Of a stretch of 64,000 nt of DNA, positions 10,901 through 16,810 are shown one piece after another. The DNA comes from Rhodanobacter sp. Root480 (GTDB lineage: Bacteria; Pseudomonadota; Gammaproteobacteria; Xanthomonadales; Rhodanobacteraceae). Location: positions 283,449 through 347,448 of the forward strand of contig NZ_LMEX01000003.1 of the NCBI RefSeq assembly GCF_001426645.1, in the 5' to 3' direction. The stretch's first letter is position 1, and the number at the start of each line of letters is the position of its first letter. A program made the position numbers and the translations under genes. The notes under the pieces were generated by a model. The model saw only the letters and a program-made list of their open reading frames with translations, was not told the DNA's origin and did not search any database.

Positions 10901-11282
10901 TCGCGGCATCACCCGTTGTCCCGGCGGTCGCTGTGGAAGCGTTTCCACCATAGCCACCGTCGCCGCCTGTTTGCCCCAGAGTTGCCGCATCTGTGCCCAG
11001 CACGCCAGTTGCTCCGGATGCGCCGGTTCCGGTGTTTCCTGCCGTTCCTTGCGTGCAGTTGTCGTACGAGGTGCCGTTGACGGTGCAACTGGCCGCCCAC
11101 GCTGGCGAGGCGAGCGTGCCGAGCGCCAGTGCGGCCAGGCAGGCCAGCGCCAGCGGATGCTTGCGCAGGGGCGAGGTGCTGGCGTTCACCGCGTTGCCGG
11201 TGCCTGGGGTACATGCCAGTTCGGATGCCACCTGCAAGACGCGCAACGCGCGGTTCCAGACCAGACGGTAGATACGGTTCAT
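4950..11282 (-). CDS. Giant glycine-rich autotransporter (type Va secretion)
   Basis: A 2110-residue surface protein. Order: an extended signal peptide (MNRIYRLVWNRALRVLQV at 1-18, then a hydrophobic core, cleavage likely after Ala63 in SPAWA); glycine/asparagine-rich arrays (about 80-330 and 490-870) reminiscent of PE_PGRS proteins; autotransporter-associated beta-strand repeats (GANTYTGGTTITAGTLQG type, about 1000-1780); and a C-terminal beta-barrel of about 270 residues from AWVSAWGHGG, ending MSLTWRF with terminal Phe as in many outer-membrane barrels. The passenger should form a long beta-helix. ATG is preceded by CGAGGAAAACACC, a good ribosome binding site. No protease or lipase catalytic motif is visible, so adhesion or aggregation is the likeliest role, inferred from architecture only. 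The gene may be co-transcribed with the sulfotransferase 83 bases upstream. Confidence 0.92.
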   Translation of the reverse strand: MNRIYRLVWNRALRVLQVASELACTPGTGNAVNASTSPLRKHPLALACLAALALGTLASPAWAASCTVNGTSYDNCTQGTAGNTGTGASGATGVLGTDAATLGQTGGDGGYGGNASTATAGTTGDAATTGSTTVAIDSALAGGDGGNGGNANGGAGGSGGWPVQGGNGDGGNGGSGGDGGSAGAGGNGGNVINGSGFTIDNSGTLVGGTGGAGGNAFGGTGGRGGQGANNTGDSGNGGVGGNGGSAGNGGSGGNGVDGSDFQLTNLGTITGGHGGSGGIATGGMGGLSDYPGAPGGQWGTTGANGNPGNAGIAGAGGIGVVSTGGSTITTAGVIAGGLSGDNATRADAVRLSGGDNTLTLENGYSFTGNVVSNSGAANGGDTLALGGDTDPATAFDVSHIVSTAPTSYTGTPQYYGFTAYKKTGTSTWTLTGAGAGPAWQLLAGTLQIGDGTTTSSVTGATGIDGAGATNGTVGGNSVAASSGTTLTVMLSGTAQGGNGGESGSGYGGSGGAGVNGASVTVSNSGVITAGDGGYSSNSTGGNGGNGVSGSDSTVSNSGAITAGDGGYSASTTGGNGGYGVGGSGTSVTNNSVINGGAGGDGYSNGGNGGGGVSGDNLGLTNNSGGSITGGAGGVGNSSGMGGNGASGNNLRMTNAGAITGGVGGESSSSGSGSGRGGTGGAGISGDNLSLTSNSGSITGGAGGESGGFGGAGDVGGHGGNGISGDALVVTNRNIISGGAGGSGHRSNSSGGSGGDGISGPKLILTNNSGGTISGGKGGIRGGTGGVGGNGGNGVSSSELSLTNNSGSTITGGDGNGVGSKGGNGVTSTGNTKMTNAGTIRGGKNANGSRADAVNFSGGGNQLTLLKGYSFVGNVIGSANSDILVLGGNTNATFAASNLVTTSPTSWSGTVRYYGFTEFTKTGTSTWTLTGTTAVVTPWTISAGALSVSSDGNLGDTSGGLLLNGGTLEVTGTAFTTTPRAITLGSAGGGFDIADASNNFTVSQALSGSGTLSKSGDGTLTLTGANTYTGGTTITAGTLQGDTASLQGDIVNNAALVFKQSTAGTFAGAMSGNGALRIDGGTTLVLDGNSSAFTGASTVQDGTLVIGSVAGNSAALGGSVTVDSGATLGGHGRIGGGVALDAGAHLAPGNSIGTLTIDGDLTAAQGSVLDFELGTPGATLASFGSGDSVTVGGNLKLDGATLNVSDASDFGPGLYRLFSYGGSLTETNGGISLGSTPTGAILQIRNLTGNKQINLFNATGLTLNLWNGNGLADATQMGGGDGTWSTTAANWTDANGNTTAPMTPQPGFAIFGGTAGTVTVDGNSGADPVSALGMQFASDGYTLTGDALTLVGDAGAAPIIRVGDGSAAGAAYTATINNVLAGNDGLTKADLGTLVLAGANTYTGGTTIGAGTLQIGNGGATGSITGDVLDNSTLAFDRSDDLSFAGAITGTGSLAQNGSGTLTLTGDNTYTGGTTITAGTLQGDTTSLQGNIVDNAALVFNQNTAGTFAGAISGSGSLTKIGSGVVTLSGTNSYAGGTTITAGTLQGDTISLHGNIADNAALAFNQHGNGTFAGTLSGNGTLTKAGDGELILNAINSFSGATHVQAGTLIVGDDGYDGASLGGMVNVASGATLGGFGTVGRLDLYGTLAPGHSIGTLHVAGDATFRSGSIYQVEITPDGQSDQLAVAGKISILGGTVMVLAPDGDWTPKTSYTIFSAGDGIDGQFDSIGSNLAFLAPLFSYNATSLELVLERNDVSFSQAAQTGNQKATADAAESLGIGNPLYDALVKLDAPTARMAFGQLSGEIHASTRTAIADNDRYVRDAVNQHLLGPGNEASADGVAAWVSAWGHGGHHDNDGQASRLDTTGSGLLVGADLAVGASSVAGAVLGSGQATARIASQGSSAHVRNRHIGVYGSTDLGVVQLKGGAIYSWQRVDTSRFMAFGDFADTASSRYDAHTTQVHVDGSHAFALGSSTLAPFVNVAWARLDTPAIHENGRAALSTHSQRDTLTVGTLGLRGMFALGAPDDGTHAHISLGWQHAWGDVRPTSTMHFADGGSSFDITGVPVARNAAALSGGVNFMLASNVSVDATYSGQFGNHATDQSARMSLTWRF
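6637..8234 (-). repeat. Near-identical DNA repeats encoding PATR beta-strand units
   Basis: The autotransporter contains repeated units encoding GGTTITAGTLQGD and flanks. The 55 bases at 6831-6885 recur exactly at 8157-8211, and the match runs on to about 78 bases with one difference. A diverged copy lies near 6637-6690. Such direct repeats about 1.3 kb apart favour slippage or recombination that would change passenger length. Confidence 0.8.
8672..11042 (-). repeat. Two glycine-rich arrays within a large internal duplication
   Basis: The N-terminal passenger consists of two copies of a compound module. Each is a glycine array of units such as NNSGSITGGAGG-GGNGG-ISGDNL, followed by a conserved block containing RADAV-FSGG-NTLTL-GYSF-GNV and then YYGFT-KTGTSTWTLTG. 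The block at 9992-10260 (first copy) corresponds to 8497-8745 (second copy). The second glycine array is longer and holds roughly nine to ten units. Confidence 0.75.
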
Positions 11283-11365
11283 GGTGTTTTCCTCGGCACG
11301 CCGGTTAGGACGATTGACGCGATGGGGTTATCGGCAAACGGCCCGAATGAAGGCCGGCGTGGGCT

Positions 11366-12202
11366 TCAGACAATGCGCACGCCGCGCGGATTGAGCTTGG
11401 GGTCGCGCCAGAAGGCGTCGTTCTCGAAGCGGCGGAACAGGTCCGGCGGCAAGATGGTGTTGCGTTCGATCGCGGCCACCCGGGGCCGCACGGTATGCAA
11501 TCCCGGCGTGCCGGCACGCTGGTCGAACTCCGTCGCGTCGTAGTCGACGTGGTCGGTGTCGTGCGCGAAGGCCGGCTCGCCGAGAAATTCGTAGATGGCC
11601 TTGAGAGCCCTGGCCGGATCGGTGGTGAGGGTTTCGTATTGCACCAGCAGCAGCCGGTCGGCGTGCTCGCTGTAGAACGCGCCCTTCAGCGCGTCGTAGG
11701 CATAGCCCAGCAGACCGTCGGTGCCGGCCACGCCGTTGGCGCGGGTGTAGACGGTGCCGCCGGGGGAGTAGTTGAAGATGGACGATGGGCTGAACGCGTT
11801 GCGCTGGATGACCCGCTCGATGCTGTCGATGATCCACGGCACGTGGCGCACGCAAGCGATCACTTTCGCGTCGGGAAACAGTTGCGCCATCGCTCCTATC
11901 CGCGCACACCAGGCGCGGCTGGTGTCGACGATCACCTCGGCGCCGCAGTCGGCGTAATAGTTGTCGAACAAGCCCCGCACGACGCGTTGGCGCTGAGCGT
12001 CATCGATGAACAGGGAGAACTCGTTGCGCCCGCTCATCTCGGCCAGCAACGCGCCGACCATGCCGGCCAGCGGCCCGCTCATGCCGGCGTGGAAGCGCGG
12101 ATTTTGCCGCAGCAATGCCGCCAGCAAGGTCGAGCCGGAACGCGGCAACCCGGAAATAAAGTGAATACGCGCCAAGAGCCTGCCCCCTGTTCCCGCCGGC
12201 AC
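11366..12202 (-). CDS. Sulfotransferase family protein
   Basis: PAPS-dependent sulfotransferase fold. The N-terminal FISGLPRSGSTLLAALL (about residues 15-31) is the 5'-phosphosulfate-binding loop, and DTSRAWCARIGAMAQLFPDA followed by CVRHVPWIIDSIERV resembles the 3'-phosphate-binding region. At about 270 residues it is a single-domain enzyme without TPR repeats. The start is uncertain: GTG at 12202 gives the longest frame but has no ribosome site, whereas TTG at 12175 is preceded by a GGGGGCAGG run and begins just before the conserved strand. The substrate is unknown. It lies directly upstream of the autotransporter on the same strand, which raises but does not prove a functional link. Confidence 0.8.
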   Translation of the reverse strand: MPAGTGGRLLARIHFISGLPRSGSTLLAALLRQNPRFHAGMSGPLAGMVGALLAEMSGRNEFSLFIDDAQRQRVVRGLFDNYYADCGAEVIVDTSRAWCARIGAMAQLFPDAKVIACVRHVPWIIDSIERVIQRNAFSPSSIFNYSPGGTVYTRANGVAGTDGLLGYAYDALKGAFYSEHADRLLLVQYETLTTDPARALKAIYEFLGEPAFAHDTDHVDYDATEFDQRAGTPGLHTVRPRVAAIERNTILPPDLFRRFENDAFWRDPKLNPRGVRIV

Positions 12203-12675
12203 TTGACGTTGACGGTGGATAACGAAACCTCGTGATCGTCATCACGGTAGCCGGACGGCTCGCGTTTGTGTAGCCCAGGGAACGACGCGGCCATAACCTG
12301 CCACGGCAGCTTCCGTTGGCAATGCCGAAGCGGCGGCCATCGTCACGTATGCCGCTGGTTGGCGTTCTTCGCGGACTCCGGGTACAGGCGGCGGGGCGTC
12401 CTGCCGCAGACGCAACCGGTCGAGCCAGCGGCGTTGGCAGACCGATGATGTGCGCGATGGTGCCCTGCGCGCCGGAATCGATCAGTTCGACCAGCAGGTG
12501 GTGCCGGCGTTATTGCACCGGGCCGCTGTTCTCGACGATCAGGGCCGGGCTCAGGCCAATGCCCATGTTGTTTCCCGGCGAAAACACGCTTTGTGCCGAT
12601 CTTTCGGCCAATGGTTGGGATCGGCTACCGCTCGGCAGGTGTACGGAGCGGTTGTGACGACGGCGCTGGGTCGGG
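12203..12675. other. 473-base gap, possible decayed coding sequence on the minus strand
   Basis: No intact gene. On the minus strand, bases about 12600 to 12420 read as plausible coding sequence with GC-rich third positions (FSPGNNMGIGLSPALIVENS, a stop at 12510-12512, then LLVELIDSGAQGTIAHIIGL). Reading is then lost in frame changes. This may be the remnant of a gene between pepQ and the sulfotransferase; the family is not identified. Confidence 0.3.
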
Positions 12676-13989
12676 TCAGCTGGCTTGCGCAAACGCATCG
12701 CGGGTCAGGTTCTCCGGCGCGTCGTCCGTGCACACCACGTCGTCCTCGATGCGGATGCCGCCGTAGGGTTTGAAGGCTTCTACCTTGTTCCAGTCAATGT
12801 CCTTCGACACCGGTTTATCGCGCAGTTCGGCCAGCAGCATGTCGATGAAATACAGGCCAGGTTCGATGGTCACCACCATGCCCGGCTCCAGCGTGCGGGT
12901 CATGCGCAGGTAAGGATGGCCGGCGGGGCGGGCGATGGTGCCGCCGCGTTCGCCCTGCTGGAAACCGGCCACGTCGTGCACTTGCAGGCCGATCGAATGG
13001 CCCAGGCCGTGGGGGAAAAACGCGCTGCTGACGCCGGACTCCACCGCGCTTTCCGCGTTCATGCGGATGACGCCGTGCTCGCGCAGCACGCCGGCCAGCA
13101 CGTGGTGGGCGTGGATGTGGAGGTCGGGGTAGCTCTGGCCGGCGCGCACCATCGACACGAAGCCCTGCTGGGCCGCGTCGACGCTGTCGATCAGGGCTTG
13201 GAATTCGCCGGCGTCCGCGGCGGCGTAGGTGCGCGTGATGTCGCTGGCATAACCCGCGGCGCTGGCGCCGGCATCGATCAGCAGCGAGCGGCTGGACGGC
13301 GGCGGTGTGCGGTCGAACCTGCTGTAGTGCAAAACGGCGCCGTGCTCGTTGAGGCCCACGATGCTGGCGTACGGCAGCTCCGCCTCGATCTGGCGGGCGG
13401 CGTCGAGATACGCCATGTGGACGTCGAACTCGCTGGCGCCCGCGCGGAAGGCATCGCCAGCGGCGCGATGGGCGCGGGTGCCGATGCGACTGGCTTCGCG
13501 CATCAGCGCCAGTTCGTACGGCGTCTTGAAGCTGCGATGCCAGTGCAGATAATCGAACACGGTGGCGGGGTTGTTTACCTCCACGCCCTCGACCGGGCCG
13601 GGCGCGATCACCGCGCGGTTGCCGGCGGGCAGGGCAGCCAGCGCCTCGGCCGCGTTGCGCACGATCACGATCTCGAAATGCTCGACCCAGTAGCCCTGCG
13701 GCGCCTGTGGCACCACGTGCCAGTAATCGCGCGGCTGCAGGAACACCAGCTTCGGCTTGCTGCCGGGCGAGTGGATGATCCAGCTGCCCGGCGCGTCGGT
13801 CAGCGGCAGCCAGTGCTTGAAATGCGGATTGACGGCGAACGGGAAATCCTGGTCATCCAGGAATTTTTCCGTAGGCATGCCGGCGGCGATCAGCAGATGG
13901 TCGAAACCGCCCAGCGCCAGTGCCTTGTCGGCGCGTTCGCGCAAGGTGGCCAGGTGTTGGGGGTACAGGGCGGCGAGCTGATCGTGCAT
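12676..13989 (-). CDS. pepQ: Xaa-Pro dipeptidase (M24B, PepQ type)
   Basis: A 437-residue cytoplasmic metallopeptidase that splits X-Pro dipeptides. Metal-ligand motifs occur in order: LLIDAGASAAGYASDITRT (two Asp), PHGLGHSIGLQVHDVAGF (His), VVTIEPGLYFID (Glu) and GGIRIEDDV (Glu). The PepQ-specific opening (LYPQHLATLRERADKALALG) and the WVEHFEIVIV segment separate it from the PepP paralogue at 860-2233. GAAGGGAAAAACC before the ATG is a fair ribosome site. It appears monocistronic. Confidence 0.92.
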   Translation of the reverse strand: MHDQLAALYPQHLATLRERADKALALGGFDHLLIAAGMPTEKFLDDQDFPFAVNPHFKHWLPLTDAPGSWIIHSPGSKPKLVFLQPRDYWHVVPQAPQGYWVEHFEIVIVRNAAEALAALPAGNRAVIAPGPVEGVEVNNPATVFDYLHWHRSFKTPYELALMREASRIGTRAHRAAGDAFRAGASEFDVHMAYLDAARQIEAELPYASIVGLNEHGAVLHYSRFDRTPPPSSRSLLIDAGASAAGYASDITRTYAAADAGEFQALIDSVDAAQQGFVSMVRAGQSYPDLHIHAHHVLAGVLREHGVIRMNAESAVESGVSSAFFPHGLGHSIGLQVHDVAGFQQGERGGTIARPAGHPYLRMTRTLEPGMVVTIEPGLYFIDMLLAELRDKPVSKDIDWNKVEAFKPYGGIRIEDDVVCTDDAPENLTRDAFAQAS

Positions 13990-14121
13990 GGTTTTTCCCT
14001 TCGTCGAGGCGGCCGCAGCGGGGCGGCGCGAAGGGTTTCATCACGGCGTCGCGCGGGTACGGCCGCGATAAGCGGTGGCCCGATGATGCGACGGCGGCGG
14101 GTGGCCGGCCAGTGAAGAAGG

Positions 14122-14478
14122 TCAGGCTTGCGCCAGCCAGCGGTCCAGGTGGCCGGCGTCGGCATCGCTGATTGCCACGATGCGATAGCCGGCCCAGATC
14201 TGCCCCGGGCTGGCGGCGGCGGCCTGCCATTGTTCCTGGATACCCACTTCGATCGGCTGCGATGGTTGCAGGCCGGGCTGCGCCGGCAGGGTCAGGCTGA
14301 CCTGGTACAGGGCCTCGTTGCGCGGTGCCTTGGAGCTGATGAGCATCATGCCGCCCACCGACAGGTTGCCCAGGTGGCCCAGCGGTTGGCCGCTGATCAC
14401 GTCGGTCACCACGGCGGTGAAGTTGATCGGCTTGCGCTCGCTGCGGCGCTGGTTGGCGGGGTTGTCGGGTGAATTCAT
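14122..14478 (-). CDS. PilZ-domain protein
   Basis: A single PilZ domain of 118 residues, the family that binds cyclic di-GMP. The signature is present: an arginine-rich start (RRSERKP, residues 11-17) matching RxxxR, and NLSVGGMML (about 39-47) matching the D/NxSxxG motif. Its ATG overlaps the stop of the upstream DUF1631 gene as ATGA, so the two are translationally coupled. It may serve as a c-di-GMP receptor for that protein or for type IV pili encoded elsewhere in the window; the target is inferred. Confidence 0.88.
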   Translation of the reverse strand: MNSPDNPANQRRSERKPINFTAVVTDVISGQPLGHLGNLSVGGMMLISSKAPRNEALYQVSLTLPAQPGLQPSQPIEVGIQEQWQAAAASPGQIWAGYRIVAISDADAGHLDRWLAQA

Positions 14479-16700
14479 GGGCGACGGTATCCCTGCGCCA
14501 CGGCGCTCGGGGTGGTGGATTGGCGCAAGGCGCCGGTCAGGCCGTGCCAGGCACGGTCGAGCAGGCTTTCGCGCGGCGTGGGCATTTCGCGCGCGCGGCC
14601 GCGGGCAATGTCATGGGCCAGTTGCGCCAGGGTCATTTCCTCGCCGCGCTGGCCGCGCCGGGTCACCATCAGGCAGCGGCCGGACATGGGCGAGTACCAG
14701 CTGAGTTTGCGTCGGGTGATCTGGCCGGTGGCGGCGTCCTCGAACTCGAACCAGCTGCCGAACGGCATCCGGCGCAGTCGCAGCTGGATCTCGCGCTCGT
14801 GCGCGTCGACGGGTGGCTGGACCTGCGTGGCGGGTTCGGGCTGATCGGATTGCTCGCCCAGCCGCTGGTGATGCTTCAGGCGCATGGCGAGGTCGGTGGC
14901 GCTGGGCAGGTCCACCGCGGGGGCGGCGCTGTCGATGCCCAGCAGGCGCTGGGCGACCTGTTCGGCCTCCTCCGCATGCATGCCGATCTGCTGCAGGCCG
15001 GTTTCCACGTCCTGGCGCAGCTGTTGCCGGTCGGTCGTCGGCACCCGGCCCAGCAACTGGTCGGTGACCTGCAGCTGCGCCGCGAAGGCCTCGCTGTCCT
15101 CGCCATGGCGAAGCAGGGTCAGCGCCAGCACGTCGGACCAGGCGCGATCCAGCAGCGCACGCAGCAGGCCACGCGGCGGTGACTGTGCGAAGCGTTCGGC
15201 CATCAGTTCGGTGGCGCGCTGGCGGGCCTGGTCGAGCCGCTCGCGACCTTGCGCGGCTTCCAGATGACGATGTTCGGCTGCCTGCGCCTTGCGGCTGAGC
15301 ACTTCGACATGGCGCTTGATGTCGGCCAGCAGGCTGGCATACAAGTCCGCGCTGGGCGGCTCCTGCCGGGCACGTGAGACCAGCTGTTCCAGCTTGGCCG
15401 CCAGCGGCCGGTTGCTTTCCTCGTCGCCGCCGTCGAACCAGTCGTTGGCGGTGGTGGTGACGGTATCCAGCAACTGCCGCGCGGGGTGTTCGGGCCGTTC
15501 GAAGAAATCGTGGTCGGTCATCGCCACCCGCAGCAGCGGCAGCTGCAGGCCGCCGAGCAGTGCCTTGGCATTGCCGTTGCGCTGCAATTGCTCGCCGAGC
15601 TGCTCGAACAGCATCGCCACCAGCTCCACCGTGTCGCCCTGCTCGCTGCTCAGCTCGGTGCGCGGCGCGTCGGCAGGCTTGCCGCTGTTGAGATGGACCA
15701 GAAGCTCGTCGCGCAGCCGCTGCGCGCTGCGCAACTCGCGGCTGGCGTGATCGGTGACGGCGACCAGGTGCGCCTGCAACGCGGCGAGTGCGGTTTGAAG
15801 TTCTTCCGGGCTGGCGGCGCGACCGGCGGGTTGGCCGCTACCAGTGCCGTCGGTGCTGCGCTGCTGCGACAGCAGGTCGCGCAGCGATTCGAGCACCGCG
15901 ATCGGCTCGTGCGCCGCCGGGGCATTTCGCGTGGCAGCTGCTGGCGCAGCGTCGGGCGTGGGTACGGCATGCGGCCGGCTGGTGACGTGGCGCGGCAGCT
16001 GCGTGCCGCGCAAGCGCGGCAGGATGCCGTCGTCCAGCAGCCGCGCGTTCACCGCGGCCAGCAGCGGCCCCAGCGTGCGCAGCACCGACTGGTCGAAACA
16101 ATGCAGCAAGGTCTGCTGCTGCGTCAGCGGCAGGGCGAGCGAGCCGCTGACGTGGTGGAACGCGTGGATAAGCGCGCGCGGGCCGTTCGGCAGCGCTTCG
16201 CCTTCCAGCGGCGGGGCGGCCACCAGCACGCCGAGACGGTAGCCAAGCTCATGCAGCACGGTGCCGTGGCGCGCCTCGGCGCGGGCCGACAACTGCTCCA
16301 GCGTCATGCTCAGCTCGTGTTCGACCGGGTCGAGCAATTCGAGCTGGCCCCAGGTGCCCAGATGATTTGTCGGCGCCGGCGTGTGGTGGCCGATGCGGTC
16401 GAACGAGACCACCAGCCGGTTGGCGAAACGCTGGCCCAGGGCCGCGCGATCCTGCTGCACCCGCTGGCGGGTGGCGAAATATTCCTGTTGCTCGCTGGCT
16501 TGGTGCGCTTTCTCGGCGCGCATGAAGACGTGCTGGTCGAACGCGGCCAGGCTTCGTTGCAGGGGCTGGTGCAGCTCGGCCACGCAGCGGGCGCAGATAT
16601 CTTCCAGCAAACGCTGGGCCCGGGCCGGCCAGCGGCCGCGACTGGTATCTGGCGCTGGGTCGGACACAAGTGAACCGCGTCGAAGCTGCTCCGCGTCCAT
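14475..16700 (-). CDS. DUF1631 family protein (copy 1)
   Basis: A 741-residue protein of the DUF1631 family, sometimes mislabelled thymidine phosphorylase. Visible parts: helical N-terminus (WPARAQRLLEDICARCVAEL), LLDPVEHELSMTLEQLSARA, a variable Ala/Pro linker near residues 245-290, LLRALLDRAWSDVLALTLLRHG, and a C-terminal beta-rich part (GSWFEFEDAATGQITRRKLS, then RCLMVTRRGQ) that looks PilZ-like. ATG at 16700 is preferred because the homologous paralogue starts at the equivalent point; the frame is open upstream to 16973 but that part looks non-coding. It overlaps the PilZ gene by 4 bases. Function unknown; a c-di-GMP connection is inferred from the C-terminus and neighbour. Confidence 0.85.
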   Translation of the reverse strand: MDAEQLRRGSLVSDPAPDTSRGRWPARAQRLLEDICARCVAELHQPLQRSLAAFDQHVFMRAEKAHQASEQQEYFATRQRVQQDRAALGQRFANRLVVSFDRIGHHTPAPTNHLGTWGQLELLDPVEHELSMTLEQLSARAEARHGTVLHELGYRLGVLVAAPPLEGEALPNGPRALIHAFHHVSGSLALPLTQQQTLLHCFDQSVLRTLGPLLAAVNARLLDDGILPRLRGTQLPRHVTSRPHAVPTPDAAPAAATRNAPAAHEPIAVLESLRDLLSQQRSTDGTGSGQPAGRAASPEELQTALAALQAHLVAVTDHASRELRSAQRLRDELLVHLNSGKPADAPRTELSSEQGDTVELVAMLFEQLGEQLQRNGNAKALLGGLQLPLLRVAMTDHDFFERPEHPARQLLDTVTTTANDWFDGGDEESNRPLAAKLEQLVSRARQEPPSADLYASLLADIKRHVEVLSRKAQAAEHRHLEAAQGRERLDQARQRATELMAERFAQSPPRGLLRALLDRAWSDVLALTLLRHGEDSEAFAAQLQVTDQLLGRVPTTDRQQLRQDVETGLQQIGMHAEEAEQVAQRLLGIDSAAPAVDLPSATDLAMRLKHHQRLGEQSDQPEPATQVQPPVDAHEREIQLRLRRMPFGSWFEFEDAATGQITRRKLSWYSPMSGRCLMVTRRGQRGEEMTLAQLAHDIARGRAREMPTPRESLLDRAWHGLTGALRQSTTPSAVAQGYRRP

Positions 16701-16810
16701 GGCAGATCCCGTCGTTTTCCGGAACGACGAGTTTATGCCGGTTGTCGTGGGCGTGTCATGCTGTTTCAGCGGCAGCGTGGCGCGTGCCACGGGCGCCGTG
16801 GCAGCAGCCA

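Noticed and set aside
8672..11042. CRISPR-like regular repetition
   Set aside because: The repeats are in-frame glycine codons inside a coding region, of variable length and without unique spacers.
8704..11543. Long plus-strand frames with Pro- or Ala-rich products opposite the autotransporter
   Set aside because: They are mirror images of the glycine codons (GGC/GCC) of the real minus-strand gene; no start sites or domains support them.
12266..12773. Plus-strand frames in the pepQ-sulfotransferase gap
   Set aside because: They overlap the pepQ 3' end, have no ribosome sites and look like mirrors of the possible minus-strand remnant.
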